Source of the DNA: Podocnemis expansa
Lineage: Eukaryota; Chordata; Testudines; Podocnemididae
DNA: 64,000 nucleotides
Reading direction: 5' to 3'
Assembly: GCA_007922195.1 (NCBI GenBank)
Contig: ML681971.1
Coordinates: forward strand, 16,975,066 to 17,039,065
In this document: positions 22,171-33,000 of the stretch, piece after piece
How the letters are laid out: each line of letters starts with the position of its first letter
Numbering within the stretch: the stretch's first letter is position 1
Made by a program: the position numbers and the translations under genes
The notes under the pieces: generated by a model
The model's database searches: none
What the model was told of the DNA's origin: nothing
The model's input: only the letters and a program-made list of their open reading frames with translations

Positions 22171-22809
22171 TTGGTAAACCCCTGGGTCCATTGCCCCATA
22201 TTTGAGATGGCAGGCCATAAACATCAGATCCCTGCAAGAGACTTTCCTTTCCTCATCTCCCACCTGGCATCACCCCAAGAGGTGGTGGAAGCAGTGCTAG
22301 CCCCGGGGCAGGATTCTTGCAACCTTCTCCCAGCGTTGAGGGATGCAAGGGAGTTAGATCTGCTGGGGTGGAAAGCTTACTCCTCCTCTACATTCCAGCT
22401 ATGGGTAGCCAATCATCAGGCCTTGGTAGCCAGGTATGTCATGGATGTGTGGGAGTCCCTGAACAGGTTCAGATATTTACTCCCACAGGAGAATAGGGTG
22501 GACTATGACGCCTTTCTTGAAGAGAGCAGACTAGTGTCCCAGGACCTGTTGTTATCTGCCTGGGACACTGCGGACACTGTGACCCGCAGCATGGCCTCAG
22601 CCATAGCCCTGCGGCGGGTGGCTTGGCTCCTGGAAGTGAGGGTGCCCCCCTCCTCCCAGCAGGTCACACTTGTCCTCCCCTTTGAAGATGGGCCTCTGTT
22701 TACAGCCAAAATGGATGCCATGTTCCACAGTGCCCAGGACCCCCAAGGGTATGTAAAATACTTAGGCATATTGCCTTCCTGGCCTACTAGCTGCCCCTCT
22801 AGCCCATAA
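22171..22809 (+). pseudogene. DIRS gag C-terminal (LAP2-alpha-like) domain remnant
   Basis: A 212 aa frame with ELDLLGWKAYSSSTFQLWVAN, a helical middle, SMASAIALRRVAWLLE and VLPFEDGPLFTAKMDAMFHS. This matches the pattern of the domain shared by vertebrate DIRS gag and the C-terminus of LAP2-alpha, which is itself derived from a DIRS gag. Upstream it is cut by a hAT element ending at 22133. Not a host gene: it has no introns and sits inside the retroelement. Confidence 0.6.
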
Positions 22810-25800
22810 GGGGCAGTCAACACTTCCCCTGTGCCCTTCAGGCTTGCTCCAGTGGGTACCTTCCACCCTTCTTAAGGTTACGGGTACAATTTGAACTTTG
22901 CAAAACCGCCCATTCCCTCAGTTGGTGGGCCGACTAGCCTAACATCAAATCAGGGTTCCCACTTCCCCCCATCTCAGAAGAACATTACTTGGTCTACTTC
23001 GAGTACCAAGAGAGAAGTGCACCCACCCTGCATGGGAGGGTGACCCTGAGCCAAGATCCTAAGTCAGGGTACTACCCTCCTCCCACAAGAATCACCCAGT
23101 GCTTCCCTCAGAATCCCCTAAGGATTCTTCTTCTGTGAGGGATGCCCCCCCTCCCCTTTAGCCGGTGCCATACCTTGTTTACCTTCGAAGACCTATAAGG
23201 ATTGATAGCTGGGTAGCCCTCTTATTTACCTTGGAAGAAGCTACCCTCGAAATCAGGGACCGCTTGCCCTCCCCTTCCCCATAGCAGAACATGCCATCAC
23301 TAGGCAACTTGATGGGTTCTATACATGAGGGGTTGTAGTACCAAATACTCTGCACTTCCAGGTGCCTCGAATGACCAACAGGGATCCATTTCCCAATGGT
23401 CCCTAATACTCCCATCCTTAATATTTCCCCTTTCCTTAGAAGGTGCTCCCTCCTGAAGTTAAGAGGGGTGCCTGAAGGCTCCCTGCATTGTACTTACTTG
23501 AAGGCCAGCACTTTCTTCCCCTCTTGGGAATATTACCTCCCGTATGCAATTCATGAGTCCTGGGCACTGACATTGTTCGTGCCTCTGGTGACTCCCGCCT
23601 CCTCGAAACCAAAAAAACCCCAAAACCCTCTACTAATCGGCCTACTGACGGTGTGGGCTCCATGCCCTTTTCCCCTCCTCCCCCAGGTCATTTGGGGCTC
23701 TTCGCCTCAGGTTTGTGAGACCCTGTCAACTTGGTTATGCCTGCCCTCAGGATTTGAATCGGTGGCCTTTGGACCCCTTCCCCATTGAGTGCAGAGCCGG
23801 TAGCTGATGTTCATCGTAGCTGGTAATTCCCTGCATGCACATGTGCTCTTCTATACTCCTGTGTAGAGGCCCCCTCAGTTGAAAACCCTCTGGCACAGTT
23901 ATACCTCTCCTTCCCTGGTCAGGCCGCTCCCGGTCCTCCATGCTAACATACTTTAAAGACGCCTCACCCTAGTGCAACTGCTTGTTTTTCCCCTAATTTC
24001 CCTCCACCTAGAAGAGGAAACGCCAATGTCTCTTGTTGGAGTGAAGTCTCCCTTGATCAGTTAACTGCTCAATCCCCAAACCACCAGGTGCAAGACAGGT
24101 CCTGCAGAATCATAGCGCTAGTGTGGTTTGGGATAGTCTGGAGCCATCAAGATCATTGGCTTCTTCCCTCCTTTTCTCCAGAACACTGTGTATTGGTGGA
24201 AGTGGCACAAGGGTCTACACAAGGGTCCTGTCCAGGGGACCAGGAATGCACCCCCGAGCTAGCCCTGCCCTGACCACTGAGAGAGCAGAATCAAGGACAC
24301 TTGATAAGTCCATCGGGTCAACAACAATTCGACCTGGGTAGTTCCTTATGTGGCCTTCTCCACCTAAGGTAGGAATGAATCTCCATCTAACTATGAAGTT
24401 GGCTCTCTCCCAATTCACTCTGAACCCACCAAGCAGTTCAGAGGGCTTCTGGGTCTTACACCCAGTGTCACTTTCTTCACCCACCGGTTCCAAGAGGGTC
24501 ACTAGTAAAGCCGCAGATTGACAGCAATTCTTTTATTCCAGCTGCGTGCTACTACATTCAGTGGTCTGTTTTCCCTGTCTCCTGTATCCCAACCTGGATT
24601 TCCTTTTCCCTGGTTCTGTCCAGTTCTGGCGGTGGTGGTCAGCTGGCCCTGGTCCTGTTTTCCCCTCTTTCTTTATATGTGACATCTCCCTTCTCTAACA
24701 TACCCTCAGCATCAGGGTCAACCTCGGGTGCTCCTCCTTTTCACTCTGGGGTACCTAACGGAGGGAGTAACCAGTCACCCACCATACTATACCACTCTCT
24801 TCAAGAGTCTTTCTACCCAGAGCCAGATATTTGCTCACATTCTCAGTTCACTCTCTGCCAACTGTTACTTGGAGAGGCATACGTCATATGCTCCAAGGGA
24901 ATTTTATGGCCTTGGTCAACTATTGCCCTCATCCATTCCCTCCCCCTAGCTGCTGCACTCCTAGCGATGGGGGGGAGTGCACCCTAACACAGTGCTTATA
25001 TCCCTATCCCTAACATCTATCAAACAGAGCTGGGGTCATTTTTCCTTATGTACCTATACCTTTAACATCTTCTTCCTGCTCTTGCTCTAAGGTGGTAGTT
25101 CAACCTCTTACCCTGTGGCTCATTCAACCATTTTTGGCCTCATGTTTTCCCTGCTCCTTCACCTGTTGGTGATTACATCTACCCACGGGTCTCTGAAGGG
25201 GCACTCTCTGCATCCAACTGCCACCTGGGGTTGCCCACCGAGGAACTACGTTTACCAGGTGGTTGTTTATTTTCTCCATACCTCCCTGTGATTTTCTTCC
25301 TTGGCTAGACAAGTAATGGGGTTTTTCTTCTTCTCCCCTTCCCCTTCCATTTCTGCCTCCATGTGCTTGCTAGTAGGCTGAGTTTTTCCTCCAGGGCCCA
25401 CATTAGCTTCACCATTACCAGCTAAGGTACACATTGTAGGCCTAAGACCAGGGGATGTATCCTGTCTGCACTTCCTTGACGGGTGCTTATCACCAGCCTC
25501 CGATGTCCCCTACTTGAAGGTGCCTCACCAATCCCTGAACTGGTGGCTGCGGTTTCATTTTTTCCCATGATAAGGTGACTTCAGGCCACCCGCTGCTCCT
25601 GTTGATCATAGACAAGGAGCACTCGAGAGGTGTAGGCCTTTATTTTTCCCCACTTAGGCTAGGCTGTACTACCTACTGGCTTCCCTTTGCCTGGACCACT
25701 GGCCATTACAGGTGTTGAAAATTAATAACTCGTTTCATTGGGTTAAAGCAAGACACTTGTTTATTGTTCTGTAGCTGCAGGAGAGCCAATTAATCAATAG

Positions 25801-26329
25801 GTACAGCAAAGTGGTCTCCTAATGATCAAGTGAACTCTGATCACAGGCCAAATTCCAGCAGTATTTATTGGATAGTATAGGCACTTAGCACACGATACAT
25901 CTGTTTATTAATTGGGTACCTTAATTGGCTATATTATTTGGCTACAAAAAGATTTATGAAACCGCTGGGTCAAGGTAACAGCAAATCAGCTTGTTTCCCA
26001 ACACATTCTTTCTTTCAAGTCTACATTATTACAGATTTATGACCTTCAGTATTCAGTTTCAACCACAGTCAATTTAGTTTCCCAGACATCTGCTTTTTCT
26101 TCGCATCTTTTCTTTCAGTGCATAAAAAAACTTCCTTCCCTATATTCTCTTGACCAAAGTTTAAAACCTATCAGGCCTAAAGCTGCCTTTATAAAAGTTT
26201 TGCTTACAAAAGTTTTTCCTCCACAGGGGTGCAGTGCTGAAAGCAGAAAAGAACCCAACTCCGACCACCATCCATCAGCACAGCTAGCAGTCATCTATTA
26301 CTGAATGTATCTGAGCAGCGCTCGAAGAA

Positions 26330-26580
26330 TGGTGGGTTACTTACCAATAACTGTCCTTCTTCAAGATGGGCTGCTTGGATTCATTCAGATTCCTCTCACC
26401 ATCCCCGCTACTTGGATTTGATGATTTTTAGGGACTGAGGAGGGATGGGGCGGTGGCCACATATATAGCCACAGGGTGGCTGGGGCGGTGGCCGCCAGTC
26501 CTGTTTTGAAAGGCTAAGGCCAAAAGGTTTCCAACCGAGCAGCCCATCTCAAAGGACGGTTACTGGTAAGTAACCCACCA
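26330..26580 (-). mobile_element. DIRS-like terminal fragment
   Basis: Reverse complement matches the left end of copy 1 (GTGGGTTACTTACCAGTAAC, GATGGGCTGCT, GTGGCTATATATGTGG). Its own two ends are inverted copies of each other (~45 bases), making a 250-base palindrome-like unit next to copy 2. Confidence 0.6.
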
Positions 26581-27004
26581 TTTTACTTCTTTAAATTATT
26601 AGAGGGGATCTTAGGGGTTACAATCCTACTGAAAACCCTTCAGTCAGAAGAAGGAAGGTACTTAATTTTATTCTTTTAACACTCCTTGTGCACTAATTTT
26701 AATGTACCATCCGGGATAATCCTACGCTGGCTGCATTTTGGTTGTGGTTTACATATGACCTAATGCAACGTCTCACTTACTGACTCCATGTACCAAGTAC
26801 TCAGCTGCTCTACCCTCCTGCTTACACACATCCTCTTGCTCTTTTGCAATTTCCCTGCTTGCATTTCCCTGGAGGGAGGCGGGGACTTGTGCTGAGAAGA
26901 GATTTGACTGGCCTCTCTTCTTGCCCCAGAGCCCGGAAGCATTTCTGCCAAGTGCACAGTACTTCTGGGTCACTGCACCTCCTCCATGTCTCCTCCTTTT
27001 CGCA

Positions 27005-27089
27005 ATGCTACTGTGTTCCTCTGCTGGAAGAGTGCAGTTGGCTCTGCTGTTAGGCGCCTGTGTGTTAGGGAGCAGCTACAGTTTGCAAG
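27005..27089 (+). CDS. SUMF2: SUMF2 coding exon 1, signal peptide (residues 1-29)
   Basis: ATG followed by a short polar stretch and the hydrophobic core [11 protein letters not shown], then small residues suited to signal peptidase. Donor CAAG|GTGAGT. Phase fits the acceptor at 32849. No CpG island or TATA box is evident upstream; a DIRS fragment ends about 425 bases before. Confidence 0.75.
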
Positions 27090-30000
27090 GTGAGTTCATG
27101 TATCCAGGCAAGCATGTTTTTCCTTTTGCACCTGTTTTGTCTTTCGATGCAACAGAGCTTTATAAGTGCTCTCTTCCCCCACACAGGGGCTTTTTCCACT
27201 GTGCTCAGGCTGCATTAACTGGTACTCATTTCAAGGGTGGATCACACCAACTGTAAAATTCTTCCTTCTCCCAAAAGGGAGACTTGAAGTATTGCCTTAA
27301 AATGAATGCTTAACTTCCTGAAAATAAGGGTCTATCTTCTCCTTTAAATATGGGTTAAACTGTTAAATGTATTCCAACAGCTATAAGTGAAATGAGCAGT
27401 GTAAAAAGATCAGCAAAGTCAGATGTGAGCTCCACCCCAGACTTAAGATAGAGCCCTCAGTCTGGTTGCCCCTGAAGTCCAGCTCTAGACTGGATGTTTA
27501 TAGGGTGGCCCAGTGACTGGGCAGTCAGATTAGCACCTAATTCTCAGTGACTTGTGTTGATGAAGAAGTTAGGGGAATTCCTTTCCTAGTCATCTTCCCT
27601 TCATTTCTGCCTCTACCCTTGCCAAATTTCCCAGGTCTGAATGGCTGGGAACTTCCCTCCCCCGATGTATTTTTTTTCTCTGTTTCTGAAGGCTTGCATT
27701 ATAGTTTCTAAATATGTTAATGCAGGGCTGGTCCACGCTAAGAGCGCAGGTCAACGTAATGTGACTTATGTCGACCTTCTGCCCGCATCTCCACATGCAC
27801 AGCTATAAAATTGAAGTCAGTGCTGCTGTAGTTTGATGTAACACCACCCCTGCCAGAGGTGTAGCACTTTGGTCAAATTTAATAGTTTGAATTCAGTTCA
27901 GTGTAGACGGAGAGCTATGTAATTTGATGGTACTGGCCTCTGAGATCTATCCCAGAATTCCCTGTTCTCTCTGCTCTGCAGTTTCTGCTTTGCTACACCT
28001 TGGTCACATCATCAGCAAATAGCTCCTCCCCTGCCTGCAGCCCCAGGACCTTTTGAATTTCATTTGCTGCTTAGGCAGTGTGGACTGCTTTTCACCTGAG
28101 CAGGTAATGGCATCTGAACGCGGCAGACGTGCCCCAGCATGGAGTCGTCTGGAGGTCTTAGATCTCATCAACCTGTGGGGTGAGGAGTCTGTGCTCACTC
28201 AGCTCCGAGCCAGCAAAAGGAATCGCGACATTTACGAAAAAATTTCGCAAGGTATGATTGAGAGAAGCCACAACAGGGATACAGAGCAATGCCGCATTAA
28301 AATCAAAGAGCTTCGACAGGCATATCAGAGGACTAGGGAGGCGAACAGTCGTTCAGGATCCTCGCCGAAGACGTGCCGGTATTATGATGAGCTTCATTTG
28401 ATTCTTGGTCGTGACACCACCAGTATGCCGCCTCGCAACATTGATACCTCAGAGGAGTCCAAGATAAATGATGATGACTCTGTGGATGAGGAGGAGTTGG
28501 AGGATGAGGAAAATGGAGTTCCGGAGAGCGGGGTGTCGACTGTTCAGGACAAGGATCAGTTTGCCAACTCAGAGCAGCATGCCCCACCTCAGGATAGCAT
28601 CAGTGACCGTGATGCAGGGGAAGGCACGTCTGGTGAGTGCTTGGACCAAATCTTTCTCCTGTGCTCATTTTGTTAGCTTGGATTCAGCTGTTTTTTAAGA
28701 GGGATCCTTTTGGAGGAGGATGTGTAGATAAAAAAAACTTTAGCAAAGCATGATTACTGGAACAGAATCTTTGTGGGTGAGCGAATGCTCCAGTCCAGCA
28801 ATTGCCCTGGGATATGTCTGAGAAAGTGTCAGACAGGTATTCCTGAATCCTTGCAAGAAGGCTTCTGGAGAGGGCTACTTTATTTACCCAGCATGGAAGT
28901 AGACTTTACCATGCCACTTTGCTATTAAAGCTGCAGGCATGACCATAGCACATAGCATGGTGGCATAAGGGTCAGGGCTGCCCCCCACTGCTTGCAGCAG
29001 CTGTTCCCTTTTAGTCAGTGTGACCCTCAGGAGACTGATGTCATGCATGGTCACCTAGGAAAATGGCACAAGTCATTAAACAAAGTCTTCTCTTCCCCTG
29101 CCTTGCATTGTACTTCTTGGGCATGGCAACATCTGCTGCACCAATAACCTTTGGATTATTGTACTCCCTGTTTTCTACAACCCCATTCAGGGCCCAGAGT
29201 CTCATGTAATCCTCTTTGCCCACCTCTTCCTACAGGAATGAAGTAGTAAAAAGGGCAGCAGAATATTTTCTGTCCTTTCTCAGTTGGTCATTGGGGGATG
29301 GCCCTGGAATACCATGGCTAGTAGCTGGGGGGGCAGCCTCCTGCTGCAGCATGGAAGCACCATGCTCTCTCTTTCCTGGAAAACCAGGGCCGTTAATCAG
29401 AGGCATCCTACTGCTGCTCCTCCCCTGACCCTCTCCCACCTGGTGGAGAATCACCATGCTCCTGTTCTAATTCTTTAAGGGGGGTTTCCTGGGATGATTG
29501 GGGACCCCAGCTTACCATTGCATGAAAGGTAGTTCAAGCAGTTGGGTTTGGAATGTGTTACTTAAACCTTTAATTGAGAACTTTGGGGAGTTCTGGTAAC
29601 ACTATTTCATGCTTTGCAGTATACTGGCTCACCTAACAACAGTAACTGTGTAATTTGCTTGTTACAGGGGATTCATCAGCCTTGGGACAATCCACTCCTG
29701 CAGACCACCTTAACCAGATTAGGAAGAGGAAACGGAAGTCCCGGGATGACATGTTTTCAGAGCTTATGCGTGCCTATGCAGCAGCTGATACAGAGCTCAG
29801 AGCATGGCGGCTTTCCCTGTCTGAGAAATTAAAGTTTGACATGGAGGACCGAAGAGCAGCACGGGACCAGGATTGGGAAACGCAGCAGGAGATGCTGCGG
29901 ATCATGCAGGATCAGTCCGACACGCTGCGGCGCCTGGTCCAGCTCCAAGAGGAGCAGCGTTTGGACAGGCTCCCCCTAGAGCCCCAGCAAACTGCACTTC

Positions 30001-33000
30001 AAGTTGTGGTCACCAGCCCTGCCCCACCCCTGATCAAGGAGGAGGAGGGATAGGTTCCAATACATCATTACCTTGGCACCATTGCGGGCAAGTGATGTTC
30101 CCTTTAAGATATGAACCATTTGAGTCCTGTCTTGCCCCCAATCCATCCCCCAATAGCAGACAACTGTAAGAAAATAAATTGAAACCTGTTTTCAAAATAT
30201 GTGTTCATTTGGTGCTGTGCTACCACGTTTTTATGGCGACACAAGGGGAAGGGAGTGGTGAGGAGCATAGGGAGTAGGGAGGGAGTGCACAAGGATGATA
30301 GACAAAAACATCATTGATGCTCATTACAAAACTGTGCTTTCAGTGCTTTCCTGATGCACGGTGAGCTTCAGAGCCGTAACGCGGCGTTTTGCCACCCTGG
30401 GCATGTTCTAATTGGAATGCGCTCCTTCCCACTGGTGGCGCTCAGAGTTGGCGCCACAAAGCCGCCCCTTTAATAGCACAGCTCTATTGAGCCACTTCGG
30501 GCCGCCCAGGGCTGTCCCCTGTCGGCTCCGCTGTAGTTACGGCCCTAGGGAGCTTGCACTGTAATGGTTGCATCTAGCCCCTCAAAATTGGCAGCCAAGC
30601 CACTCAGCTCTGAGGAAACGTTTTCCTGCTTGCTTCACGCAAATTACAGAGCAGACGGCAAGCATTTGTAAGTGTTGGTATATTTTTCTCACATCAGTCA
30701 AGCCCAGTGAGTATGCTCTTCTGCGTCTCCTTTAAACTGCCAAACGCACCTTCCACCACCATTCTGCACTTGCTGAGCCTATGACTGAAACACTCCTTAT
30801 TGGTGTCCAGGGGTCCAGTGTAGGGCAAAGGATATGCAGGATCACTAGTGGCATTTCAAAACACCCCAGTGCTTATTTTTTGGTCAGGGAAGAAAATGCT
30901 TGCATGCATCTTCCTTAACAAACCTGAGTTCCTAAGGATGTGTGCATCACGTACCATCCCAGATCAGCTCACATTAATGTCTATCAGACACCCCTTGTGA
31001 TCCACAAGGTCCTTTGGGATCATAGAGGAGTACCCCTAGAGATTTATATACTTGGTGCCTAGGTGGGCTGGAGCTAACAGGGGGAGATGTATCCCATCAA
31101 TGGCTCCCCACAGTTAGAGAATCTCAGAAGCAAACCAATATGTCCTGTGCATTTCCCAAAGTCACTACCTTTCTCAGTAAGTCTGTTTAGAGCCCTGCAC
31201 ACTTGCAGGACTGCAACTCATATAGTGGGTTTTCCAACTCCAAATTGATTTGCAACTGACCAGTAACAGTCTGGGGTTGCTAGCTTCCACAGAGTGATGG
31301 CCACTTGCTTCTCCACTGTAAGAGCCCATCTCAAGTGAGTATTCATATGTTGCAAGGCTGGGCAGAGCTCTTTGCAAACTTTGAGGAAAATACCCTTTTG
31401 CATATGGAAGTTGTGCAGCCTCTGCGCATCACCACACCTGGTCAGCACAATGCAGTCCCACCAGTCTGTGTTTCCAAGGCCCAGAAATGGCACTCTGTAG
31501 ACTGCAGATTAAGTATTACAATCTGCATCAAGAAGGAATTATTTTGCTCGATGGCTTCTAGCAGGATGACCTCAGTAACGTCACAGGTTTCTGGGTTGCG
31601 GATCCTGCTGTGCTGCTGAAAATCCCACACAATAAGTTGAGAAGTGTTTATGATAGTATAGTGCTGCAGAGCTGAGTGGGCTCGATGCATGCTGGGGGGC
31701 AGAGAAAAATCACACAAAAAGCTTTTCCTGTTTGTGAGAAGAAGGAAGGGAGCATGTTGCATCAAAGGAGGACAACCGCCTTCCCACAAGCTGCAGTGCC
31801 TAGGGGTACTGTGGGGTGACTACGCAAAGTGCAGTGCATTCCCATTTGAAGCAATGATGAGCAATGGGGCCACAAGAGCCCAGCACAAGGAGCATGGTCA
31901 GGTTTCCTAATTAGGAGGCTCAAAATCAACTTAAAATCCTGCCCTCACGTAGACATGCCCACAGTGTTTACCCAGTTCTGCTCCTCTGGGGAGGGGCTAC
32001 TTCTTTCAGAGTTTCTAGTGAATCCAGAGTCACTTGACACAACTGACAAGGGATAGACTGTGTAGAATATTTTCAGAGGCGATTCCCGTGGTGGCTTGAA
32101 ATCCTGCATGCAAAAACTGATACGCGAGACCAGAGAATCAAAGCAACACCCAGGGATGTCTCTGTGTGTAAACTGCTATCATACAGTGCAGAGTTTGATC
32201 TAAAGCAACAGTCTGAGCTGCAGTTGTCATCAGTGAATCCTCTACAATGTCAGTTCTTTAATGATTCTTTTACACTAATACCTCTTTACAAAGCCTTTAT
32301 GCATGTGCAAGACTTCCGTAAGGTGGATCCAGATTATGTGGGCTGAAGGGTCTTGTGCTGCCTGTCTGATTCCTTTATGTGGTTCATCTATCCCCAGACG
32401 GAGAGCCTGGCTCTCCAATCCCCATATCTTTAGCTGTAGTGGTCCTATAGTGTACAAGGATTTCTAGCTGTGCTGCTCTGACCACCTGCGTGACCCAGAG
32501 TGAGTCACTTAGCATCTCTTCCTCAGTGGCTTCAGTCATATAATGGGAATAACAATACATGCTTATTTTCCTCTTAAGAGAGTAAAGAGAACTAGTGAAT
32601 CGGCTAAATTTTCTCAGGGATGTTTTAAGGGAGTTAACACCAGGAATAAGCTCAGTGTAGTCTCAGCAAAGGGTTTTCAAGATATAAAGCACACGCCAGG
32701 TGTTACATGAAGTTAGTAACCTCTGTTATCCCTCTCCTGCTGCATGAAGACATACCTCTAGCAAAGAATGCATGCACACCAAGGTTTTATCGGTACTAAT
32801 TAATGTGATAGTGATACTGGATTACAACATCTCTCATAGCTTTCAGAGATGATGGCAACATGGTACAGCTGCCTGGCGGGACATTCCAAATGGGAACAAG
32901 TTCACCCAATGGTAAAAATGAAGCACCTCTCCAGGAGGTGACAGTGAAGTCTTTTGCTATTGACAAATATCCTGTCACCAGTGCGGATTTCAGGTAAGGC

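Larger units (their letters stand above)
20602..26329 (+). mobile_element. DIRS-like retroelement copy 2 (degraded, with gag remains)
   Basis: The left end (CCAGTAATAGGCATGTCC, then a TATATATG region near 20,720) and right end (CTATTACTGAATGTATCTGA... to 26,329) are inverted relatives of each other, as in DIRS-type inverted terminal repeats. Between them lie gag remains (20,888-21,145 and 22,171-22,809), a hAT insertion (21924-22133), ~1.3 kb without a recognisable frame and a ~1.6 kb 3' region. Reverse transcriptase, RNase H and tyrosine recombinase were not found and are presumed deleted. Superfamily is inferred from gag plus inverted ends. Confidence 0.6.
27721..31967 (+). mobile_element. 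PIF/Harbinger DNA transposon in SUMF2 intron 1
   Basis: A ~4.2 kb element holds the two proteins typical of PIF/Harbinger: a Myb/SANT-like protein (+) and a DDE transposase (-). The imperfect terminal inverted repeat is GGGCTGGTCCACGCT (from 27725) against GGGCATGTCTACGTG (reverse complement ending at 31960). TTA triplets at 27718-27720 and 31968-31970 could be the target duplication usual for this superfamily. Exact ends are uncertain by a few bases. A small hAT element (30369-30547) is nested in it. Confidence 0.8.

Noticed and set aside
20888..22809. A host LAP2-alpha/TMPO-like gene
   Set aside because: The domain is intronless, frameshifted, interrupted by a hAT and embedded in retroelement sequence, so it is a DIRS gag relic rather than TMPO.
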